DNA of 20,327 nt from positions 1 through 20,327 of the forward strand of contig JAHLWZ010000233.1 of NCBI GenBank assembly GCA_020536535.1. Reading direction: 5' to 3'. Source of the stretch: Pelomyxa schiedti. Lineage: Eukaryota > Evosea > Pelobiontida > Pelomyxidae. Positions within the stretch are counted from its first letter, which is position 1. The number at the start of each line of letters is the position of its first letter. Both the position numbers and the translations under genes were made by a program. The notes under the pieces were generated by a model. That model did not search any database, had not been told where the DNA came from, and saw only the letters and a list, made by a program, of their open reading frames with translations. Below are positions 1 to 12,756 of the stretch, one piece after another.

Positions 1-1911
1 ACAAGCAAAAGGCGCCTCTTCATTCGATTGTGTGTCGATTGATCGGGTTTTTTTTTTTTTTTTTGTTGTTGTTTTTTTGTTTGTTTCTTTTCGAAAAGAA
101 GATTGATTGAGCGATCGAAGGGGTTTTTCGTGTTCAGAATGGGGTCTTGGGTAGGGGGGAATTGAGGCGAAGGAAGGCAGCTGTATCGACCTGGGGTTCG
201 AATTCGAGAAGTTTGGAGAGTGTTTCGTCGAGGCCTGGTGGGACTGGTAGTAGTAACGATTCGAGGTACATAAGCCCGAAACTGGTGATGTGGTCATTGA
301 ACGGTTATTACGTGGCAAGGAAATTGCGATGGAATAATAGGCGTGACCAAATTTGAACGCAAGAGAGGAGGATAAAGACCTGAACATGACTTCCAGAGAA
401 TTGAACTGACAGTGTCCATATCTGAGAACAGGAACGCCAGTGAATAGCATCATATTGCCAATATCCCATGTGGTGATTACTTTCTCGCGGTACATCCAAA
501 GTTGGCTTATTGGAACATAGGGATCGCCGATGTTAGCCATGAATATCATTGGGGCTTCAAGTTCTGCTCCAACTTCGTACTTTTCAATGCAACTGCGGTC
601 ACCTACCCATGAATACCTCTGAATGTTCTTATTCAATTTATAATCTAGCCGTGGTTGGTGAGGAAGTCATATGACTTGAAGTATCTTCACCATTCCATGC
701 TCCATGGTAATGTGTGGCAGTATTATCATATGGTATACACCCTGAAGTTTGTTGTAGCGATGTTGTTACTTCTACACTCAGATGAACAGCATTGATTACT
801 GATGTTGGATAGTCAAACCTTTTTAAAAGTGGGTAGAGAACAGTTTATACAAACAAGAAATACCACGGAAAATCTCCCGGAGCAGCAGGTGTATTGGTAA
901 CCCGCAAAAACTCTTTAGCCGCCATCTAATGAGAAATTTTTTGTTTTTCAGAGCCCTTCATTATCATAAGTGGAAACCTCATCTGCGTTCACTGCGGCTG
1001 TGATTGCAGCCTTGTAAACTGAATTTTCTAATCCCCAATCATTATATAAGGTTTCAGGCACATAGGTAGCATTCCCAGGAAGTACACCAGGGAAGAAGTA
1101 ATCAAATACAACCCGTGAATCATAGACGTGGTTGACGAAAGCCTGTGGTGCTTGTTTGGTCTACAATGGAAAGCCAAAGAGGTACCTCAAAATTGCCAAT
1201 GCTCGCACAACTTACTATCTCTCCAGCAAGAACATCAGGATGTTCCGTGGCTATCATTGCCACAGCGGTACTTCCCATTGACATTCCAATTCCTGCAATC
1301 TCTCACTTTCACGGTAAACATGAAACTATGGTACCATAGACTCTCTTTATTGGGGGATATGTTTGCCTTACGTATGAAATCATTTCCAGGGAGTCTTGTG
1401 TTGCAAGATCAGGGCAAAACCCGTTTTGGCTGTATGAAGAAGCTGCAAAACCCCACCCCAGGGACATTACCGTATCCTTGTTTGTAAGAACTCAATCTCA
1501 AGTTGCAACAAAAGGAGTGCACACCCATAGGTATGTACCATCACTATTGAATTGGTCCCAAGGCATGTATGGAGACGGGTTTGTTGTAGGTACAAAACCA
1601 TGGAAAACTAGTGATTTCAGAAAGAAATAAGGTTCTTGACTCATATTGGACGAAATACATACACACAGCCAGGTTTCCACCTTCCCAATTATCTGGCAGA
1701 CAGATCAACCTAAAACAAAAAAAAATACAAGCGTTAGTACCTACTCTGTTGTGGAAGCACTAGAATCAAAACGAAAAGAAAAAAGTTACCACAAATCACC
1801 ATCAGGGCCATTCACTGGCCATTGACACGTCGACGGCAGCACTGGCTGTTCATCTTTTGCACCAACGATACCAACAACACACACAACTGCAACAAGCAGA
1901 CAAGCAAACAT
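1..1911 (-). CDS. Secreted alpha/beta-hydrolase (serine), 3' end unresolved
   Basis: Ten exons on the minus strand: 1911-1790, 1709-1663, 1607-1539, 1490-1335, 1292-1216, 1160-978, 925-864, 818-691, 644-380 and 281 to the edge. The first nine sum to 1109 nt with consistent phase at every junction; introns are 42-98 nt. The start at 1911 gives a clear signal peptide (MFACLLVAVVCVVGIVGA), so the enzyme is probably secreted or lysosomal. Seen: oxyanion-type motif FFHGF (exon 3), nucleophile elbow GMSMGS with Ser (exon 5), GDPYVP supplying the acid residue and RYGHCQF supplying the histidine (exon 9). This is a full Ser-Asp-His arrangement of the alpha/beta-hydrolase fold; substrate unknown. The exon 5/6 junction could use an alternative acceptor. 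Exon 10 stays open through a 17-T tract to the window edge, so the C-terminus is uncertain; the real stop may lie elsewhere or behind another intron. Confidence 0.75.
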
Positions 1912-2094
1912 TCTTCTTCTTTGTTGCAACAAAGTCACAACACTCTAATAACTGCCGAACTTTGTTTTTTCTGGAAAAGAAATCTTCTTGTTGTGAGCAA
2001 CACTGCCGAAACAGGAAAAGGGCGACAATTTGGGTAAATCAACGATTTGTTCTTTGGTGTTTAGGAGTAAATACAGGTGTATGACTGATTGGTG

Positions 2095-2463
2095 TCAGTG
2101 TTCGTGAGGCAGTGTGGAGAGAGGGGCTGTTGGACTGGGAGTAAGGTGGATTGAAAGGGTTATGGGATTGGGAATGGTAGTGTCTGGCAGCACACTGCCA
2201 AGTGGTCCTTGTGTGGGTGAATATCCCATGTTGTAGAAGTAGAATCCAGTGGATTCCGCCGGGTAGATAGTAACCTTGATGGTGCCACCCACCAAGGTCG
2301 TATTGTCAATATGATTTTCTGTAGTCGCAGCTATTTGGGATTTAACTAACACTAACACTGAATTGCACTTACAAAGATAGAGCATAGCGATGGCCGTCAG
2401 AAGGGGATGTGATAGCACATTTAGAGGAGATCGTGAACCGAGTCTAGGGTGAAGGCAGCTCAT
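2095..2463 (-). CDS. Small putative secreted protein
   Basis: Open frame of 122 codons. A 42-nt stretch (2331-2372) starts with a GTAAGT donor and ends in TAG; removing it keeps frame and gives about 108 aa, turning the N-terminus into a signal-peptide-like segment (SHPLLTAIAMLYLS followed by ATTENHIDN). The rest is Thr/Pro/Ser-rich with a possible beta-strand region (TIKVTIYPAESTGFYFY). I recognise no family. The ATG overlaps the stop codon of the upstream gene (TAATG), which is unusual for a eukaryotic nuclear gene, so it could instead be 3' untranslated sequence of that gene. The signal-peptide-bearing hydrolase gene begins 184 bp downstream. Moderate-to-low certainty. Confidence 0.35.
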   Translation of the reverse strand: MSCLHPRLGSRSPLNVLSHPLLTAIAMLYLCKCNSVLVLVKSQIAATTENHIDNTTLVGGTIKVTIYPAESTGFYFYNMGYSPTQGPLGSVLPDTTIPNPITLSIHLTPSPTAPLSTLPHEH

Positions 2464-3297
2464 TAAAGCCAGTACTCTGGCTTATCTCGGTGAATACATG
2501 TCAAGCCATAAAGAGGCATACCGGTCATATCAAAAAATACGAATTCGGTTGTACAACCTGCCTTCAACCTCGATGAAAGGCCTCCCCCAGACCCGTCAGT
2601 CTGGAAGAATGGCACCGTTGGTTGTCCCCGGCACCTCTCAGCAGAAAAGGTGCCCGGAATGATTGCAACCTTTTATGTGTCGTCATTGAACATTTCAAAC
2701 CCAACGGGGGAGACCTCAGTGCCATACCGTCCAAGGAGGAAGAGCCAGGGCGGCCAACGATATTCTGTTGCACTCAACAACAAGCACCCTTATCTGGGGC
2801 CCCAAATTCCCAACGGCGATGGCGATTTTCCCTTCTCGCATTTTGACATGTGTGCACGCAGACGTCCTCCCCTTGGACTGCGGCTCGAACCTGAAGGTAC
2901 TCTCCAGAGACGTCTTCCACTTCAGGCCCCGGACTTTCAGAAGCCCCGGGTGCTGAATGTCCCAGATCCTCCCCTCGCTGTCGCCAAAGTCGCACGCCAT
3001 CTCCTCCAGGTGCAGGAAGTAATCCTCCTCGCGCCTCTCGGTTCTGTGGACCGCGCCCACGAAGTAGTACTCGGGGTGGTCTGGGTCCTGAGAAGTCGGG
3101 GAGGTGCGCCAGAAAGTGGGCTGGCAGTACAGGTCCACGAGGTCGGCTCGCAGCTTGGAGTCGGGGATCTGCCCCCGAGGGCACTTGAGAAGATGGGTGC
3201 CGCCTAATGCAGCTTGCGAGTTTAGCCACTTCCAGTTGAGTTTATCAACGTCGGTGTTGGCGCGTTCGTCTTTGGCCGTTGACCCGCTGCCGCCCAT
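2463..3297 (-). CDS. Orphan protein, two exons
   Basis: Exons 3297-2728 and 2669-2463 join in frame (570+207 nt, 258 aa) across a 58-nt intron with GTATGG donor and AAAAG acceptor. The downstream exon ends at a TAA. The N-terminus is polar (MGGSGSTAKDERANTD), the middle is rich in Trp, Arg and acidic residues (for example the RTERREEDYFLHLEEM segment) and the C-terminus reads as alternating beta-strand-like stretches (TTEFVFFDMTGMPLYGLTC). No signal peptide or membrane segment, so probably cytosolic. I recognise no domain. The same frame extends upstream to an ATG at 3342, inside the divergent neighbour, which is a less likely start. Coding status is well supported by the in-frame splice; function unknown. 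Confidence 0.6.
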
Positions 3298-3332
3298 TTT
3301 TTTTTCGTCGAATAAACTCGTCGTGGGGGGCA
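3298..3332. promoter_or_regulatory. Minimal 35-bp divergent intergenic region
   Basis: Everything between two divergent start codons is a T-rich run followed by a short GC-rich stretch ending at the plus-strand ATG. Any shared core promoter must overlap one or both coding regions. No known box was recognised. Confidence 0.4.
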
Positions 3333-4025
3333 ATGGCTGCAACGACCCCCGTGGCCAAGATCTTGTTGCGCAACGAGAGCGACGCGACGTCGCAGGCGCT
3401 GGACAAGATCACCGACGTTGCGTTGTGCTCCGACGACCGCGATTTCCGCGCCAGCGTCGCGGCCCTCAGGGCCTCGCAGCGCGCTCCCAGCAGGTCGTAC
3501 ACCACCACGTTCCTCAGCAGCGACAACAACTCCCACGGCATGTTTTTCACCCTCACAAACGCCACCCGCTCCGCCGAGCTCGTCGTCCACGACGTCGAGG
3601 CCGTGACCTACGACACCGCGCACCTCGGCCCGTGCAGGCTGTCCCTCTGGGCGATGGTCCCAGCCGCCGACGGCGAGACTCTGCCGACGGCCGAGCAGGT
3701 CAACGACGGGTCCAGGTGGACCCTGCTGTGCAGCCGCGACTTCGAGCACAGGTCGATGCACCAGGTCGTGGAGTGCCCTCTGACGAACACGCTTGTTTTG
3801 GGACCCGCCAAGTCGGTGCATGTGTTCATGCACTGCACTTGCGAGATGTCAATTTGCTCTACAGCGTCGTTTAACGCCCACGGCGTTACTCCCGAGTGGC
3901 TTGGGGTCTCTTCTAATGGGTATTATACCCACAATCTTTCACCTTGGGGGTCTTCAAACACTGCGGGTACTTCTTGTGGCTCCGGGTACACCTTTGTTGG
4001 CACCTTTAGGTTTTCACAGCATTAA
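3333..4025 (+). CDS. Orphan intronless protein, predicted beta-sandwich
   Basis: 230 aa from ATG at 3333 to TAA, no intron needed. The first 45 residues look helical; residues 55-170 alternate hydrophobic and polar residues as in a beta-sandwich (GMFFTLTNATRSAELVVHDVE, then CRLSLWAMVP and SVHVFMHCTCEMSIC). This pattern recalls extracellular-type beta-sandwich repeats in protists, but no signal peptide is present and I cannot name a family. The C-terminal third is Gly/Ser/Asn/Thr-rich and ends near FVGTFRFSQH. The gene is GC-rich compared with its flanks. It is divergent from the orphan gene at 2463-3297 with only 35 bp between start codons. An AATAAA lies about 105 bp downstream. Confidence 0.7.
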   Translation: MAATTPVAKILLRNESDATSQALDKITDVALCSDDRDFRASVAALRASQRAPSRSYTTTFLSSDNNSHGMFFTLTNATRSAELVVHDVEAVTYDTAHLGPCRLSLWAMVPAADGETLPTAEQVNDGSRWTLLCSRDFEHRSMHQVVECPLTNTLVLGPAKSVHVFMHCTCEMSICSTASFNAHGVTPEWLGVSSNGYYTHNLSPWGSSNTAGTSCGSGYTFVGTFRFSQH

Positions 4026-4129
4026 CCACAACAGCTGGCCCAACTTCAACTCTAATGACAGCTCATGTTTAATCTTCCTTCCCGTCTCCTCCTTTATTAC
4101 GTGGTAAAAATCCCATCATCTAGCCTCAC

Positions 4130-4135
4130 AATAAA
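4130..4135 (+). terminator. AATAAA polyadenylation signal
   Basis: AATAAA 105 bp after the stop of the 3333-4025 gene and about 85 bp before the next ATG, followed by a T tract. Position fits a poly(A) signal for the upstream gene. Confidence 0.5.
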
Positions 4136-4220
4136 CAAAACTGTTTTTTTTTTTACAAAGAAAAGAACCGCAGTTCCGCGAACAACCCGGCGGTTATTTT
4201 GGCGGTGTTAGTTTGAGAAA

Positions 4221-7200
4221 ATGCAGCGACGCACAACCAACACGGTCACGCCCCCATCGGCTTCGTCAGCCAGCACAACAAATTCATCGTCCACTTCTTC
4301 TTGTCGTAAACCTCCTCCGCCCACGAGTGCCGTCCGTAATGTAAATAACAGCAACAAACCCACGTCTATGACGAAGCCTCGAGCTGTCAAACCACCAACA
4401 AGCTCAACAACAACAACCACATCGTCGACGTCCCATAATTCCCGCGCTGTGGCGACTGCCACCGCCGCGGCGCCGACCGGGAAACCTACCACGTCGACTG
4501 GTGAGTCACGCCCAAAGGGGACTGAGGACACTGTGAGGGTGTTCGTGAGGCTGAGGCCACTGTTGCACGACGAAGGATCAGATCTCGCTTGGTCTGTTGG
4601 TCTCAAGCAAAACGGTGTGTGTATCTTAAATCATTCCTCGTGAGTTGGGGGAATACAATGCGACTTGTATGTCGGCAGGCATACCTAATTATGGGAGCGG
4701 AGAACGTATTTAGCGTTTTTTTTTAATTTTAAGGTGTGGGTATTAAATTGGGTGTTTTACCCAGTCTTAAAATATTTCAGGAAAGGGAGGCTATGTACAA
4801 CAGACAACAGATTTGGCTGCACTGGCTTCAAATTTGCCTACTACCAGTGCTGCAGCAACAGAAGTGGGCAACAAGAGATATGACTTTAATCACGTATTTG
4901 GCCCAAAAGCATCCAACATTGAAGTTTACAATGTAGCTGTACGTCCTGTTGTTAGGTACACATACATTTCTTGCACTAAAACACAACAACACACGATGAC
5001 CAACTCAGATCTTACATACCGCTCTAGAGGATGGTTGGAAGGTTTCAATGGGACTTTCTTTTCTTATGGGCAAACTGCTTCTGGGAAGACGTAATATATA
5101 TATATTTTACTTCGAATTAAAGATTTGTTTTGCCAAGAAAACTCTTGCAGGTATACCATTTTTGGAAACACCACAGAGGGTGTGGAGGGAGTTATTTACA
5201 CCGCCATTGAAGAAATTTTTGCATTTTTTGCTTCTCACTCTCAAGACTCTAAATTTCTTTTATGTGTCTCATTTCTTGAGGTTTCCTCCTCCTCCTCCAC
5301 ACGTGTTCTCTTTTGTTGTTGTTGTTGTTTGTAATATTCAAGGCATTTTACTGACAGGTCTACAATGAAGAGGTGTATGACCTACTTGATTCCTCCGTTA
5401 TCCCCTCTCCACTCCACCTGAGAGAGCGGAACGGAAATTTCTTTGTTGAATCGGTGCAAGAAATATTTGTTTCATCATCTGAAGAAGTCCTGGACTTGCT
5501 TAACCTTGGCAACACACGAAAAGTGATGGGTTCCTCCTATCTTCACAATTCATCCAGCAGGAGCCACACGGTATGCGGTTTTTTACCGCAACTTTAATTA
5601 ACTGACTACATTCTCTCAGATTTTCAGGCTCATCTTGGCACGAGAGGAGCTCTCTAATTCAGCAGCAACAGTTTCAGAGCTCAACCTCGTCGACCTTGCG
5701 GGCAGCGAGTCTCTATGCTACACGCACGGAGATGCACAGCAGCAGGAAACCAAGCACATCAACGTCAGTCTCACTTGTCTGAAGGATGTCATCACAGCCC
5801 TCAGCCGGAAAGAGCAATTTATACCCTATCGCAACAGTTTATTGACCAAGTTATTACAGCATTCTTTGGGGAGAGATTGCCTTACGGCAATGGTAACCCA
5901 CCCACCCACCATTTAAATCATTACAAAATAATTTTCCACTCGCTAAAATTAAAATTACCAAAAGGTATGCTGCATATCTCCATCCTTTTCCAATAGGAAT
6001 TGGAGCAAACGAACTCTACAATTCGGGGAAATAGCCAAGAAAGTAGTTAATATTCCCAAAGTGATCATCCATTGCCTTGGGGGAGGAACGGAGGAAGCTT
6101 ATTTAAAACCTCAAGAAGAAGTTGGTAGACCCAATTACACTTCTGCCACCGAGTCAATTCCAGATTAGATTCTGTCACGGTGAAAATTCGGATGGATAAT
6201 GATAGGCTGACAAGACTCAAGGCCATTAACGAAAATGTTCAAAGCACTCAGCAGAAGGCCACTGAAACTGAATATACTGAGTACACGATTCACACTTGTG
6301 GTGGTGAAGTGAGTTTTGTCAGTTTGATATTTATTTACCATTCCTCAGGTATTTGCTGTTGGATGTGGATCGATATCCTCTCCACTGGCATTAATTCTTC
6401 CAGGTTACCCTGGAGGGTGGGATGATTGGGAGTACATGTTTGCACCCCTTGCTTCCTATGGCTGGCACCCTGTGGGTGTGGGTATGTGAGCATTGAGAAA
6501 ATGTTACAATAACTCCTTCAAAGACATGCCTGGATTTGGAAGGAGCACAGGAACAAGGCAAAACAGTCGCACCGAGTACCATGCACAACCCAATGGGGCA
6601 AATCAAACTGTTCACGATATTTTAGACTTCTTCAAAGTATCACCTACCAGAAAGTGCCTTTTACTCGGGTAAAGCTTTTATTCCACTTGAAAGAATTAAC
6701 TCGAATCTCGGTCATCGATAGGTTTGACTGGGGTGGCGGAATTGCACTCTCCACTGCTCTTTCTCCAAGTGAAGCCAAGCGTATTTGTGCCATAGTTTCT
6801 ATACATCCCTCCTGGACAGAAAATCTTGCTCTCCTGAACCGACTCACTGTGTCCACACAATTACTATGGGTTCCAGTGGAGCAGTTCCATTCCTACACAC
6901 TTGGAAAGAAGTTAGCACGTGCCATTCCAAAATGCACACTTGTAACCCTTGATATTGGCCATTATACTGACGATAAACCATCTGGAATTTATTACTGTAT
7001 TAGCCCTCAGGTATAATGTGGGCTTTCTTTTTTTACACTAAACTGAAAATTCAGATCATTGAAAAGGTAACAAATTGGATACCTGCTCCCTCTGCTCCAA
7101 AGCTTCAAGGTATAATGAGTAACCCCCTTTGCTACTCTAAGCTTGCCCCTGTTTTTATTCTCAACCTGCAACTTAAAAGCTCCAAAGAGAAGTCAAACCT

Positions 7201-9177
7201 CAGGGAACAAGGCGGCAACAACAGACAGCAATCTCCCCTCTACAATCACAACTGCTTCTCCTGAAGCATCTACAACCACCACCACTTCAGAGTCATCTGC
7301 TTCTGGGTCTATGTCTGAACCCCGATCCACGAAGGCACCTGATTCTTCAATGGTTCATCTTGCTCAGCTTATAAGCTGCCGCATATCCGAAAACCGCACC
7401 ACACTACCAACTTCTGTGGGTGTGGCCTCTCGACTGCCCTCAGTGTCCCAACAATCCCCTGCCTACCACTTCACTGTCAGTCCTGCCCCACCTCCTGACT
7501 GCACTACCTTAGCACGCCAGCGATGGGCTGTTAGTAGGTTTGTGGAATTACTCATTTCTGGTCAAATAGAGTCGTTCTATGATGCTTATCGCGGAATATC
7601 TGCACCGTCTGTTTCCCGACCTGAAGCAGTAGGCCTCTTTGGCGCCCTCCCATCCATCACACCACATGTGTCTATTGAGGGTATGTGACCAACACCCGAA
7701 GAGAGACTCGCTAACTCTCTTAGATATGACAAAATGGGGCATTTGGGAAAAAGGCCCTGCCGGCGTAGAAGAACTTCCAAGTTTCACCGATTTTCCACGC
7801 TACCTGAGAGGCAGACAAGTGCTAGTCGTGGCACCTGTTTATGCCCGTGTTGATGCACAAAGTGTAGATAGTCATAGGAACGTAGTTGAAGACTACCTGT
7901 CCTACAAATCAGACTCTCCTGATGTTATGGTCACTCATAGAGCATCAGTGTGTGGTGTCGGGCCAACACACTTTGATGTTCATATTGATATGCCTAGTGG
8001 TTGCGGTAGTGCCACAATCAAAGTACCACATGAGGAAATATTCAGACTCAATGAACCCACCAATTTTGTAGAAAGTGGTGGAGGGGTACTTACCTTTGAG
8101 GATGGGATACGTTGCAGGTGAGTCTATCCTTTTTTCCTTCTACAATCCGCCGTACTAAAAATGTGGCACAGATATACTGACTTTTTAACCAAGGCCAAAC
8201 TTCTGGAGGCGGCATTAGCAATACGTCACCTTGCAAAGCAGCTTGATTTCAGGCAGTGCATTCCGGGGCACCCAAATTACAATTCCAAACATGCAGCTAC
8301 CATGCTCGAAATCCAACTAGCTTGTGTGCGGGAAATCGACCGAGTCATGGACTGTGTACACTTTGTTGCTGAAGGAAAGCTGGACCCCCACAGATACTCC
8401 AAGCTTGATGTTGGGAGACTTGCTTTACATGGTTTGGCTCTATTTAACTTCCCTCCTTCCTCATACCACTTAAGGTCGTGGACACTGTCATACAGTTGCT
8501 AGTGTGATAGCCGCCCTACTGATACCATTTGCCAATCTCATTGGTGTGGAAGTTCGGTTCCGTGCAGGATTCTTCCAAATGACAAACCGGGACATCGACT
8601 CATTTGGTAACATCATGCCCTCTTGGGACGGCAAACCGCGGAACACCGATGACCACACTTGGCTCGAAGTGACATTCATACCCTCTCTCCAATCCTTCGT
8701 GGTAAATCCCCCTCCCAAAAGCATCAAACACTGCGGAGAATCCTCTAATTTCTCACCAGTGTGACCCATCATTCTCTCCGCTTCTACTGACACTTGACGA
8801 GTGCTACTCCCGGTATGGAATGAGGCACCCCTCAGCAGCACTTCAATGCGGATCACGGCCCCCTGCACCTCCACACACTATCACATCCTCAGCAGTTTCT
8901 CTTCCCGCAAGTGATTCCGGTACCGGCTCGAGGCACACGGAGCACGGAGACACCTCACATGCCAAACTCAACCCCATTGACTGGACAACCGATCCAAGAC
9001 TCAAGAGTTGAAACACCACAACAGCAAATAAAACAATCCAGAATAAGCCGCTGCATTCAAACTGGGTTTTCCCCCATAATACTTCCTCGGGACATTTTTT
9101 TAGATTTAAATCGAGTTGCCGGAAGACTCTTTTCCGGAGGCGATGCAATTGAAGTGTGCTACTTCGCATTTAACTGA
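4221..9177 (+). CDS. Kinesin motor / alpha-beta hydrolase / transglutaminase-like fusion protein
   Basis: Exons: 4221-4614, 4781-4955, 5028-5090, 5151-5280, 5358-5570, 5620-5892, 5965-6124, 6169-6308, 6349-6481, 6524-6668, 6722-7010, 7055-7109, 7180-7680, 7724-8117, 8172-8431, 8475-8701, 8760-8910, 8999-9177; 3882 nt, 1293 aa, phases consistent throughout. Residues 1-104: Ser/Thr/Pro-rich. 105-450: kinesin motor with VRVFVRLRPL, P-loop GQTASGKT (204-211), switch I NSSSRSHT (318-325), switch II DLAGSE (350-355), then IPYRNSLLTKLL and TLQFGEIAKK. 450-505: short charged linker. 505-720: alpha/beta-hydrolase with LPGYPGGWDDW, DMPGFGRS, elbow GFDWGGG (Asp611) and GHYTDD (His689), no room for a cap domain. 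720-790: Ser/Thr linker. 790-1290: novel region ending in a transglutaminase-like core (Cys1113, His1169, Asp1186). A kinesin-only form could end at TAG 6166-6168; an alternative last exon would stop at 9011. Confidence 0.7.
6125..6168 (+). other. Fusion-deciding 44-nt intron whose acceptor AG is part of an in-frame TAG
   Basis: GTAGAC donor at 6125 and ATTAG acceptor ending at 6168. Spliced, GTT-G joins AT-TCT and the kinesin frame runs on into the hydrolase. Unspliced, the kinesin frame reads a further 14 codons and stops at the TAG at 6166-6168. The next ATG in the hydrolase frame is at 6192, only 23 bp further, leaving no room for a separate promoter. A nearer CAG at 6161-6163 would give a 38-nt intron but leads straight into the stop. 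Confidence 0.6.
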
Positions 9178-9778
9178 ATATCAAGGCGTAGAGGTTTGTT
9201 GAAAACCCAACAAAAAACCCCAAAAGTTTTATTGAAAAGCTTCGTTTTACAATTCTTCGAATTTTGTCCCGCGAGTTTTCGATTCATCGGTAGTTTGCGG
9301 GACTTGATTTCCTCCGCGGTCCCAACCAAAATGTGGTTTCCCAGCCCCCTTTCATTCCGCTCTCTGCGAGCAAATAAAAAACTTGGGGCCGGCCGGTTTG
9401 ATGGTGTGTCGAGTCGAGAGGACAACGGTGCCGCCCCTTTGTGGGTGGTGCTTCTCCCGGGTCGACAGGCTGTCGAGCTGGTCGGTTCCAATTCCCAAGG
9501 TGGAATGGGAGGGATTCGGGTGGCTGCATGGGATCGTTGGAGTTGCACACTTCACAATCATCACCTTCTTTTTTTTTTGGTTGTTGTTTCTGTCACTCCT
9601 TTTTGCGTTGGTTTGTTAAGAAGACTTTGTGTGGAAAGAAGAACAAACTCTATGAAGTATTTTGGATTGACACTCCCGATTTGGTTTACAAATACATGAT
9701 AAAACATGCAATCACAACCTAGAGGTATGACTGCTACTGGGTGACGCGGGTGTTGGAGCCATGAAAAGCTATTCAAGG
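9178..9778. other. Intergenic region with GC-rich stop-poor island
   Basis: Lies between the 3' ends of two convergent genes. Roughly 9290-9550 is GC-rich and open in all three minus frames and in plus frames, but none of the predicted peptides shows a recognisable domain or plausible splice partner. It contains a 15-bp imperfect palindrome (9462-9476) and a T tract near 9568. I see no tRNA or other known RNA. Confidence 0.3.
9462..9476. repeat. Short palindrome TCGACAG-G-CTGTCGA
   Basis: Seven-base arms around one central G inside the GC-rich island of the convergent intergenic region. Could be a chance palindrome. Confidence 0.45.

Positions 9779-12756
<2,978 letters not shown>

Noticed and set aside
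2650-3207. 185-codon plus-strand frame opposite the orphan gene at 2463-3297
   Set aside because: It is antisense to a minus-strand model supported by an in-frame splice, has no domain, and its Arg/Pro-rich composition is typical of a shadow in GC-rich DNA.
5048-5368. 106-codon plus frame overlapping kinesin exons 3-5
   Set aside because: It reads through three introns in the wrong frame; the kinesin motifs lie in the spliced frame.
9269-9310. Possible tRNA suggested by TTCGATTC and 7-bp arms GTCCCGC/GCGGGAC
   Set aside because: The arms are only 24 nt apart and the five-base T-stem does not pair; no D or anticodon arm can be drawn.
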